Shown piece by piece: positions 1-6,707 of a stretch of DNA of 8,778 nt. The notes under the pieces are model-generated. The model searched no databases. It saw only the letters and a list, made by a program, of their open reading frames with translations, and was not told the origin of the DNA. The translations under genes and the position numbers were made by a program. The first letter of the stretch is position 1, and each line of letters opens with the position of its first letter. Source of the DNA: Phycisphaeraceae bacterium (GTDB lineage: Bacteria > Planctomycetota > Phycisphaerae > Phycisphaerales > Zrk34); contig JANQJT010000232.1 in NCBI GenBank assembly GCA_028281485.1, forward strand, positions 1 to 8,778, in the 5' to 3' direction.

Positions 1-2015
1 GATGTCTCAACCGGACGCTCAGGCCCACGCAATACCGATTCCGCATCGAACACTTCGATCGGTGGCTCGAACCGCACAGCAGGCAGCTTCCCGCCCGGAC
101 GACGCTCCGGCAGCCAGAACTCGAATCGATCCACACCGATTCCCTCCGGCGGATCCTGCACCGCTCCACCCTTCGACACCTTCTTATCCGCCTTGTGTGC
201 CAGCGACAACACGCCCGTCAAACGCACGTCGCTCAACACGATCGACACAGACTCCGACTCCTTCACCCCAATCATCACGTATTGATCGCGGTCCAGCTCG
301 ACACCGAAATCGACCGTCACCTTGTGATACGCGCCCGAAGCCGGCAGCGTTGCCGCCTCCGTTTGGCCACCCACCGTCGCGACCTTCTTCTCGCTCGACA
401 CCGCGCCGCCCTCACCCAAAGTCACGGTCTGCGTCGCCAGAATCTCCTCCGGCGTGAAGTTCCCCGCGCAGCCCATCCCGCGCAGCTCAAGCGTCAACTC
501 CGTCCCCAGCTCGCCGTCAAACCACATCGATACCGAAGGCACACGCCCCGCCCTCATCGGCAATAACAACCCGCGCGAGCTGTCCATCGCCAGCGTCTCA
601 CCACAATCACCCAGCTCATCCAGAGAATACGCGCTGCTCGACACCACCTCCGCCGACTCGGCCAGGTCGTCCGTGTCCCGCAGGCTCAGACCCGGGATGT
701 GCTGCCCCTGCCGGAGCAAACGGCGCTGCAGCGTCCGCATCAGGTCCCTATCCAACAGGTCACGCGGCACGATCTCTCGCTCACAACACATCGCCGCCGC
801 CGTCGCCACCGCCTGCGCACCGTGCGCACACGTCGCCATCACACGCGTCGATCCAAACGCCACGTGCGACGCGCTGATGATTCGGCCCGCCAGGAACAGG
901 TTCGGCACGTTCTTGCTGTACATCGTCCGCAACGGGATCTGGTACACCCCCTTGCTGTGCCACTGCGTGCAGCCCTCCTCCTTGCTGTACACGCCGTCCG
1001 CCGGGTGAAGGTCCATCGCCCACCCGCCGAAACTCACCGCGTCATCAAATCGGCGCCGCTCCACCACGTCCCTCTGGCTGAGCATGAAATCGCCCTCGAA
1101 GCGGCGCGACTCACGCTTGCCCGGGATCGTCCCCACCCACTCCAGCGTCAGGCTCTCAGCCTCGGGGAACTCGCCCGAGTTCTTGATGTGGTCCCACACC
1201 CCGTAAACCACCTTCCACAGCTCCCACTTGATCTTCTCCGTGTCGTGGACCGTATCCATCCGCCCCCCGTACTCGATCCACCACAGGTTGCACCCGTAGT
1301 CGCGCGCATTAAATCTGCGGTAACGCGGGATCTCCGCGATGTCATTGAGCGCAAAAGCCGGAGGCACGTACTTCACCGGATGCCCCACATCCTTCGTGTA
1401 GAAGTAAATCGAGTGCCCCAGCAGCTCACCGTACGAGCCCGTCGGCGCAAAACCCTCGTCGAACTCGGCTCGACCTTCCGCCCCGATCCGAAACGCCGCG
1501 CCCGACAGGAAACCCAGGACCCCGTCACCCGAAGCGTCGCAGAAATACGGCGCGCGCACCTCGTACATCGTGCTGTTCTGGCTGCAGAACGCGCGGATCG
1601 CCTCGATCGCCTCTTCCTCGCCCTTGTCCACCTCGAACGCCGCGGTATTCAGCAGCAGCGTGATGTTCTCTTCCGCGGCGACCTTCTCGAGCAGGATCGA
1701 GTCGAAAATCAGCGCGTTGCCCTCGGGGTTGCGGTACATGTTCTCAACGAGCAGCTCATCGATCACACCGCCCTCGCGCGCCCAGCGGTTGTTGTTGCCC
1801 ATGTGGCTGGTCGCGCCCAGCACCCACAGCCTCACCTCGCTGGAGGCGTTGCCGCCCAGCACCGGTCGGTCCTGGATCAGCACCACGCCAAGCCCCTGGC
1901 GGGCCGCCGTGATCGCACAACATACGCCCGCCAGCCCACCGCCCACGATGGCCAGGTCGGTCGCGTGCCGCTCGAGCTTCAGGAAACGCTCATCCTCTGC
2001 TCTATAAATCCGCAT
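1..2015 (-). CDS. FAD-dependent oxidoreductase (FAD_oxidored family), 3' end beyond the window
   Basis: The frame opens with ATG at 2015 and stays open for 671 codons to the left edge, so the C-terminus is missing. Seen: an N-terminal Rossmann dinucleotide site VGGGLAG (residues 24-30), then GGNASSEVRLW (54-64) and SHMGNNNRWAREGG (70-83), which are hallmark blocks of the FAD_oxidored (PF12831) group. A second FAD-contact block, NLFLAGRIISASHVAFGS, starts at residue 372. From about residue 480 the sequence looks like a beta-rich accessory domain. There is no signal peptide, so it should act in the cytoplasm. Family members are predicted oxidoreductases, many of unknown substrate. The start is supported by AGAGGA five bases upstream. 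The gene follows the symporter by 10 bp, so it may oxidise the imported compound; that role is inference. The fold call is firm, the substrate is unknown. Confidence 0.9.
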   Translation of the reverse strand, partial: MRIYRAEDERFLKLERHATDLAIVGGGLAGVCCAITAARQGLGVVLIQDRPVLGGNASSEVRLWVLGATSHMGNNNRWAREGGVIDELLVENMYRNPEGNALIFDSILLEKVAAEENITLLLNTAAFEVDKGEEEAIEAIRAFCSQNSTMYEVRAPYFCDASGDGVLGFLSGAAFRIGAEGRAEFDEGFAPTGSYGELLGHSIYFYTKDVGHPVKYVPPAFALNDIAEIPRYRRFNARDYGCNLWWIEYGGRMDTVHDTEKIKWELWKVVYGVWDHIKNSGEFPEAESLTLEWVGTIPGKRESRRFEGDFMLSQRDVVERRRFDDAVSFGGWAMDLHPADGVYSKEEGCTQWHSKGVYQIPLRTMYSKNVPNLFLAGRIISASHVAFGSTRVMATCAHGAQAVATAAAMCCEREIVPRDLLDRDLMRTLQRRLLRQGQHIPGLSLRDTDDLAESAEVVSSSAYSLDELGDCGETLAMDSSRGLLLPMRAGRVPSVSMWFDGELGTELTLELRGMGCAGNFTPEEILATQTVTLGEGGAVSSEKKVATVGGQTEAATLPASGAYHKVTVDFGVELDRDQYVMIGVKESESVSIVLSDVRLTGVLSLAHKADKKVSKGGAVQDPPEGIGVDRFEFWLPERRPGGKLPAVRFEPPIEVFDAESVLRGPERPVET

Positions 2016-2028
2016 AGGGTTCCTCTTA
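2016..2028 (-). promoter_or_regulatory. Ribosome binding site overlapping the symporter stop codon
   Basis: On the minus strand the symporter stop TAA (2028-2026) runs directly into AGAGGA (2026-2021), which lies five bases before the ATG at 2015. Sharing bases between the stop codon and the Shine-Dalgarno sequence suggests the oxidoreductase is translationally coupled to the symporter. It also fixes the oxidoreductase start. Confidence 0.7.
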
Positions 2029-3936
2029 ATTGTCCCGACGCGCCCGCACCCGATAAGAAAGACCCAGGATGGCCGCGGCGATCACAAACATCGCCACCCC
2101 AAATCCCGCCAAGATGCCCCGGTCCTCGTCATTCACAAATACAAGACCCATCATCAAAAACCCGCACATCGCCACAGACCAACCGACCATGATCGCGGGC
2201 AGCCGGCTCGCCTTCACGCGCCCCGTCGCTTCCTGCGCAGCCTCTTCCTGTTGCAACGCCACGATCCGCTCGTAGCCCTTCGACGTGCCCTTGCTCAGCA
2301 ACTGCACGATCACCAGCACCAGGACCGGCAACACCACGCCGCTCAGCGTCTCGGCGATCTTCATGTTGTCCTGCACCCACTGCGCAGCGTCCTCAAAGGC
2401 CGCGATGTCGGTCATGAAACCTCCCTCCGCCAGACCGAGACGCACCGACACGCCCGCGATCATGCCCACGCCCGCCGTCCACCACACCGCGGCCGTATTA
2501 ATACGGCGGCTGAACAAACCCCACACCATCGGCGCCAGCAACGCCGCCACCACCGCTTCCGTCGACTTGACGATCACCTGCTCGGCGCCGCCCATCTTCT
2601 GGTACAGCGTCGCGATCACGATCAGCACCACGCCCAGGATCACCGTAAACAGTCGGCCGATCCACAGCATCGTCTGCGGGCTCGCCGCCTTGCGCATCAA
2701 AGGCTTCACAATATCGTTGGTCATCACACCCGAGAACACGTTCAGCTGCGAACTGACCATGCTCGCCGTCGCGCTGAACATCGCCGCAAACATCAAGCCC
2801 AGCATGCCCGAAGGCAGCACACGCTCACAAGCCGCGATGTAACCCGCCTCCGACTTGAACTTCACCGCCGTCTCACGCAACTTGTCGTACGCTTCAGCGG
2901 GTATCGTGTCCGCGTTGCCCGCAACACACGCGTTGATAATCGCCGGATCAAACTCCGCACGCTTTTCGAGCGGCACGTACTGGAACAGCTCCGCCGGCAA
3001 CCCCTCGGGAATCGGGTCGAGCAGGCGATACAGAATCGGCGGAAGCAACCACAGCATCGGGCTGCCCAGATAAAGCAAGCCGAACAGGTACGTGCTCTTC
3101 CGCGCCGACTTCGGATCGGGCACACAGATGAACCGCTGCACAAACGCCCACTCCGCACCGATCATGAAGAAGTGGATCGCGCACCACCCCGCCAGGAACA
3201 TCAAAGAGTAATCCCCCGCCAACGGACTGAGCATCGAGTTGCCCGCGTCGTCTACCGTCACTGCGCCCAGCCCCTCGATCGCCGCGCTCGTCCCGCCGAC
3301 CTCCATCAGTATCAGCGGGATCATGAACACCACCGCCAGGTTCAACACGATGAACTGCAGCACGTCCGTCATCAGCACCGCCCACAGCCCCCCCAGCATC
3401 GTGTAGATCACCACCACGCTCGAAAGGATGACGATCGCCCACATCAGCGACAGGTTCCCCGTCACCGCGTCACGCAGAAAGTGCCCCTCCTCCAGCGGCA
3501 TCAGCGTCACAAGAATACGACCCATCGCGTACAGCGCACCCGCCGTCGTCAGCATCCGGAACACCGTCATGAACCACGTGTAAAAGTGCAACGCGCCCGA
3601 GCCGTACCGCTCCTGCACAAACTCCGCCGGCGTCTTGATCCCCATTGCCTTCCAGCGACCCGCCGCGAAATACCCCACCAGCAGCGCCGCAACCCCGTAC
3701 ATCAGGTTGATCAACACCGCCACAAAACCCAGCCGGTACCCGATCCCGCCCCACACCACAAAGGTGTTGGCGCTGAACATCGTCATGAACGCGCTCAAAC
3801 CGCTCGTCCACCACGGCGACCGCCCGCCCGCGCTGAACATGTCCTCGCTGCTCTTGTTCTTGCGCGCGAAAAACACGCCGACCAGGAAGATGCCGACCAG
3901 GTAGATCAGCAACACGATGTAATCATTTCGATCCAA
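2026..3936 (-). CDS. Sodium:solute symporter (SSS/SLC5 family)
   Basis: This 636-residue, very hydrophobic protein has the layout of the SSS family, which couples Na+ entry to uptake of sugars, sugar acids, amino acids or similar solutes across the inner membrane. Family-typical blocks: SAGGRSPWWTSGLSAFMTMF (35-54) after the first membrane segment, YTMLGGLWAVLMTDVLQF (178-195), and FAAMFSATASMVSSQLN (383-399), whose Ser/Thr residues lie where the family's Na2 sodium site forms. About 13 membrane segments look possible. A soluble insert spans roughly 306-374, and a charged stretch (549-580) precedes the final two segments. The start is TTG at 3936: an in-frame TAG lies 15 bases upstream and the next ATG is at residue 33, after the first segment. 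It sits between a secreted GH9-like protein and an oxidoreductase, so a carbohydrate-derived substrate is inferred. Confidence 0.93.
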   Translation of the reverse strand: MDRNDYIVLLIYLVGIFLVGVFFARKNKSSEDMFSAGGRSPWWTSGLSAFMTMFSANTFVVWGGIGYRLGFVAVLINLMYGVAALLVGYFAAGRWKAMGIKTPAEFVQERYGSGALHFYTWFMTVFRMLTTAGALYAMGRILVTLMPLEEGHFLRDAVTGNLSLMWAIVILSSVVVIYTMLGGLWAVLMTDVLQFIVLNLAVVFMIPLILMEVGGTSAAIEGLGAVTVDDAGNSMLSPLAGDYSLMFLAGWCAIHFFMIGAEWAFVQRFICVPDPKSARKSTYLFGLLYLGSPMLWLLPPILYRLLDPIPEGLPAELFQYVPLEKRAEFDPAIINACVAGNADTIPAEAYDKLRETAVKFKSEAGYIAACERVLPSGMLGLMFAAMFSATASMVSSQLNVFSGVMTNDIVKPLMRKAASPQTMLWIGRLFTVILGVVLIVIATLYQKMGGAEQVIVKSTEAVVAALLAPMVWGLFSRRINTAAVWWTAGVGMIAGVSVRLGLAEGGFMTDIAAFEDAAQWVQDNMKIAETLSGVVLPVLVLVIVQLLSKGTSKGYERIVALQQEEAAQEATGRVKASRLPAIMVGWSVAMCGFLMMGLVFVNDEDRGILAGFGVAMFVIAAAILGLSYRVRARRDN

Positions 3937-3946
3937 ACCGCCTCTT
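3934..3946 (-). promoter_or_regulatory. Shine-Dalgarno and TTG start of the symporter
   Basis: Minus-strand AAGAGG (3946-3941) is followed four bases later by TTG (3936-3934). An in-frame TAG at 3954-3952 rules out a longer protein. The nearby ATG in GAAATGATT is in another frame. Starting at the next in-frame ATG would remove the first membrane segment, so TTG is the best start. Confidence 0.7.
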
Positions 3947-4003
3947 GCTTTCTATCGAGTGCGCTACAAACACCGCGACCTCTGCGGCGTACCTATCAAA
4001 CGA

Positions 4004-6451
4004 TCAGCGCCCCTGTTGCACCGACCAGCCGCCCCGCTCCGCGTCCCACCGGAACCGCAACGTCTTGGCCATGAATCCATACCCGTAACCGACGATCCCG
4101 TCTTTCCCGCGTTTCAAACCCAAGCCATCGGTATCCACATCGACCACGTGCGTCAGGGCGTTGGTGTCAGACTCCACCAGCTCCAATGCCCCACGCTCAC
4201 CGTCGCTGTCTGTCCATATCGTGATCGTCTCTGCTGTATCCGGGTCCTGGTTCAGAATCGCGCGAAGCCCCAGACGCATGGCCCGGCCCGGCCGAACAAA
4301 ATCAATCGCGCCTCCCTTCTCATCCGACACCGTAAACCACGTCTCCGCCCGGCACCGATACGCCAGCGTCACGTTCCACGCCGCGTTAAACGCCGTCCAA
4401 CCCTCGCAGTGACGGAAGCCGTTCTGAGGGCTGTGTGGGTAGTGCTCGCTGGCCGCGTTCGAGTTCAGCGTCCCCCGCACCAGCTCCAGCCGCGCACACC
4501 AGTCCTCGTGAAACTTCTTCGGCCAGACGCTGTCGATCCCCTCGAAATCCACCGCGCCACGCTGCGAACTCGTCGCGTTCATCGGGTTGCGACCGAACAG
4601 GTTGTCGATGTGGGACGTGCGAATCTCCACCAGCCGCCGCGCCATCCGCTCGTCTTCCACACCCACCGCCAGCCACACCGCGTCGATCAGACCCGGCAGA
4701 CCCGCAATATTACCCGGCTCGTTCCAGGGCTTCGGCAGCGTCCACTCCGTATCGCTGTACTTGCGGAAATCGTACAGATTGTCGCTCGCCGCGATCACGC
4801 CGCGCTGCCAATCCTCCAACCACGTCGCCAATCCGTCCGGTGCGTGCGACGGATACACGCGCTGCAGCATCGTCAGTCCCGTGATCGTCTTGTGCTCGCT
4901 CATACGCTGGCCCTTGCCCACACGCACGTCGTCCGCCTCGAACGTCTCGATCACCCACTTCGCCTGCGCCACCGCCGCGTCCAAATACCGATCCGCGTTC
5001 GCCCACCCCTCACGCTTCGCCACCGCGTACATCAACAGGTTTGGCATCACCGAGTGACCCGGCGCGTACCGCCCCTTCGCATCCCCCACCGTCTCGATCA
5101 CCTCAAACAGCCCCACCTTCTCCCACTGCTCGACCGTAAACGCCTCCGCACGATCGTAAAACGCCCGCGTGAAATACCGTTCCATATACGGATGCGCATA
5201 AAGGAAGAACGCGAACTGCTCCACCGTCTGCGGATGGATGATCTCCTTGCCGCCGCGATCGCTCGGGTCCTTCGTCACCGGGTCCATCAGGTACATGCCC
5301 ACCGTCCAGTGGATCATCTGCACCACGTCCGGCACGTCCTTACCCACAGGCCCGTCCAGCTCCGTGAAGTACCGCTGCGTCGACCGCATCACGTCCTTGT
5401 CGATCGCCGCACGCACCCACACGTAATTCGGACTCAGCACCCGCGCCTTGTCCTCCGCCCAGCCGATCTCCACCTCCGCCCGGTCAAAGAACGCCGGGTG
5501 TGCCAGGTACATCTGCACCAGCGAAGGCATCTCGTGTGTGTAATACACACCGTCACGCCAAGGCGTCCCGCCGTAAGCCGACGGGTGCGTCCCCGTCATG
5601 CTCCGCGCATCGACCATGAAACGCAGGGCCGGCTCCAACACCAACCGCTCCATGTGCAACGGGTTGATCTGGAAGTCGTAGCTCGTCGCACTCTTCAACC
5701 CACCTCCGCTCACCTCGATCACGTATTCCGTCTCCCCCGGCTCGGGCAGAAACATCGTAAAGTCGCCCACACCCCCAACCACTTGCCCCTCAAACAGCGC
5801 CTCACTCCCATCAACCTCACGGACCACAAACCCGCTACCGTCCGGCGAGTTCGGCGCCGTAAAACGCTTCGGCCCATCCGTGTCATACCCCACCTGGTTC
5901 ACAAACACGTGATGTCGGTCCAACTGCGGCGGAGCCACCGGACCACCCGACACGCCCGTCCCCAGCGGCGGCACACCGTCTCTATCCCGCAACCACAGCA
6001 GCAGTTCCTTCACACGCACGCGTTTGTCATAACCCACAAACCGCACGCGCGTCGTCGTCACAGGCTTATCAAACCGCATCGCCAGCGCAATCTTGTCATT
6101 ACCCTTCACCGACGCCCCCGGGATCGCCACCCAGCGCCCGCCGACCCACGCCTCCAATTTCATGTCCCTTACCGGGTCTTCCGCGTGGAAACCCGTGTAA
6201 ATGTGCGCCCCGCTGATCGTGAACTCGGCAGACAGCTCCAGCACCAGCGTGTGCGGCCCGCTGCCGTCCCTGCTCACCCAACGATGGTCATCGTCGATCT
6301 TCCCATCGATCGCCTTGGCCGCATCGTATCGCTTGGAGTGCTCACTGCTGGCCTTCGCCGTCCCGCTCGACGCCACATTAGTCGCCCCCTCCAGCGCGGT
6401 CCCTCTGACCAGCAAGCACACCATCCCAATAACCATCAGATAAGACTTCAT
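4004..6451 (-). CDS. Secreted discoidin (CBM32-like) + CelD_N + GH9-like domain protein
   Basis: An 815-residue protein with a likely signal peptide (MKSYLMVIGMVCLLVRGTAL, then EGA), so it should act outside the cytoplasm. Domains in order: an F5/8C discoidin domain at about 25-155, with the typical AIDG (47-50) and RWVS (57-60); an Ig-like CelD_N domain opening with HHVFVNQVGYDTDGPKRF (180-197), as found in front of GH9 catalytic domains; and a helix-rich alpha/alpha-barrel-like region at about 265-700. That region contains NLFGRNPMNATSS (617-629) and CEGWTAFNAAWNVTLAY (682-698), resembling the GRNP and terminal NE..NA blocks of GH9; Glu683 could match the catalytic acid. A beta-rich tail of about 115 residues follows. 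The usual GH9 DAGD catalytic-base motif was not found, so endoglucanase activity should not be assumed. GAGGA seven bases before the ATG supports the start. Glycan binding or cleavage is likely; substrate unknown. Confidence 0.82.
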   Translation of the reverse strand: MKSYLMVIGMVCLLVRGTALEGATNVASSGTAKASSEHSKRYDAAKAIDGKIDDDHRWVSRDGSGPHTLVLELSAEFTISGAHIYTGFHAEDPVRDMKLEAWVGGRWVAIPGASVKGNDKIALAMRFDKPVTTTRVRFVGYDKRVRVKELLLWLRDRDGVPPLGTGVSGGPVAPPQLDRHHVFVNQVGYDTDGPKRFTAPNSPDGSGFVVREVDGSEALFEGQVVGGVGDFTMFLPEPGETEYVIEVSGGGLKSATSYDFQINPLHMERLVLEPALRFMVDARSMTGTHPSAYGGTPWRDGVYYTHEMPSLVQMYLAHPAFFDRAEVEIGWAEDKARVLSPNYVWVRAAIDKDVMRSTQRYFTELDGPVGKDVPDVVQMIHWTVGMYLMDPVTKDPSDRGGKEIIHPQTVEQFAFFLYAHPYMERYFTRAFYDRAEAFTVEQWEKVGLFEVIETVGDAKGRYAPGHSVMPNLLMYAVAKREGWANADRYLDAAVAQAKWVIETFEADDVRVGKGQRMSEHKTITGLTMLQRVYPSHAPDGLATWLEDWQRGVIAASDNLYDFRKYSDTEWTLPKPWNEPGNIAGLPGLIDAVWLAVGVEDERMARRLVEIRTSHIDNLFGRNPMNATSSQRGAVDFEGIDSVWPKKFHEDWCARLELVRGTLNSNAASEHYPHSPQNGFRHCEGWTAFNAAWNVTLAYRCRAETWFTVSDEKGGAIDFVRPGRAMRLGLRAILNQDPDTAETITIWTDSDGERGALELVESDTNALTHVVDVDTDGLGLKRGKDGIVGYGYGFMAKTLRFRWDAERGGWSVQQGR

Positions 6452-6458
6452 CGCAGCA

Positions 6459-6463
6459 TCCTC
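6459..6463 (-). promoter_or_regulatory. Shine-Dalgarno of the GH9-like gene
   Basis: Minus-strand GAGGA lies seven bases before the ATG at 6451. Several ATGs just upstream are in other frames, so this site selects the annotated start and keeps the signal peptide intact. Confidence 0.6.
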
Positions 6464-6486
6464 ATCATTGTTTGATGAATCTCTGG

Positions 6487-6520
6487 TCCAGCGATGACGC
6501 TTGCCCCGTCACCGCCTGGA
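6487..6520 (-). promoter_or_regulatory. Leader hairpin upstream of the GH9-like gene
   Basis: The arms TCCA-GCGATGACG (6487-6499) and CGTCACCGC-C-TGGA (6507-6520) are inverted repeats around a 7-base loop. There is a 9-bp stem, a one-base bulge at 6516 and four more pairs. The only imperfect pair is G.U in minus-strand RNA but A.C in plus-strand RNA, so the structure fits the leftward transcript better. It ends 35 bases before the operon start codon and has no following U tract, so it is not a normal terminator. It could be an RNA-stability or leader element, or an operator palindrome in DNA. Confidence 0.5.
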
Positions 6521-6571
6521 TCGCAACAAAACCCCCCGATAACGTGTCGCAATCACCAACTGTATAGAGTT

Positions 6572-6599
6572 ATTATCCCCGTATCACCGAATAAGTCAT
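6572..6599 (-). promoter_or_regulatory. Possible promoter of the leftward operon
   Basis: Read leftwards, ATGACT (6599-6594) and GATAAT (6577-6572) sit 16 bases apart. The -10 matches the sigma70 consensus at five of six positions and the -35 at four. Transcription would begin near 6565, giving a leader of about 115 bases that includes the 6487-6520 hairpin. A second -10-like TATACA lies nearby (6566-6561). A weak -35 is compatible with an activator-dependent promoter, but this is a visual match only. Confidence 0.3.
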
Positions 6600-6641
6600 A
6601 CGTGCTTATGCGATATATTTGTTTGATATTGCGACTATAGG

Positions 6642-6670
6642 TTGACATATCAGCCTCGAATCTCAATATT
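6642..6670 (+). promoter_or_regulatory. Probable sigma70-type promoter of the XylR-like regulator
   Basis: A perfect TTGACA (6642-6647) is followed after 17 bases by AATATT (6665-6670), which matches four of six -10 positions. Transcription would start near 6677, about 30 bases before the regulator's ATG. The -10 lies inside the palindrome CAATATTG (6664-6671), so a protein bound there could repress it, possibly the regulator itself. Confidence 0.5.
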
Positions 6671-6707
6671 GTCTTACACATTCATGTCGCACTCAGGCAC
6701 GGCTTAA

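Larger units (their letters stand above)
6452..6707. promoter_or_regulatory. Divergent intergenic control region
   Basis: These 256 bases separate the leftward operon from the rightward regulator and contain no credible gene. The part from about 6541 to 6685 is markedly A+T-rich in an otherwise GC-rich window, as expected for promoters. It holds palindrome-like elements: CAATATTG (6664-6671), AACT-GTATAG-AGTT (6558-6571) with one mismatched pair beside the central TATA, ATAAG/CTTAT arms (6591-6595 and 6605-6609), and GCGATAT/ATATTGC arms (6610-6616 and 6626-6632) with one mismatch. Any could be operator half-sites for the adjacent XylR-like regulator, but short motifs like these also occur by chance. 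Confidence 0.7.

Noticed and set aside
699..2192. A 497-codon open frame on the plus strand
   Set aside because: It is antisense to the FAD-dependent oxidoreductase, whose cofactor motifs are unmistakable; the plus-strand product has biased composition and no motifs.
2251..4074. A 607-codon open frame on the plus strand
   Set aside because: It is antisense to the symporter and its translation is an Arg/His/Gln-rich string without any domain or membrane pattern. It is a by-product of high GC.
3959..6475. An 838-codon open frame on the plus strand
   Set aside because: It is antisense to the GH9-like gene, which has a signal peptide, recognised domains and a good ribosome binding site. The translation is a low-complexity mix rich in Arg, His and Pro with no motifs, as expected from GC-biased codon positions.
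6452..6707. A small gene, tRNA or known riboswitch in the control region
   Set aside because: No open frame with a ribosome binding site, no cloverleaf and no recognised riboswitch core was found. The region is explained by two divergent promoters and leader elements.
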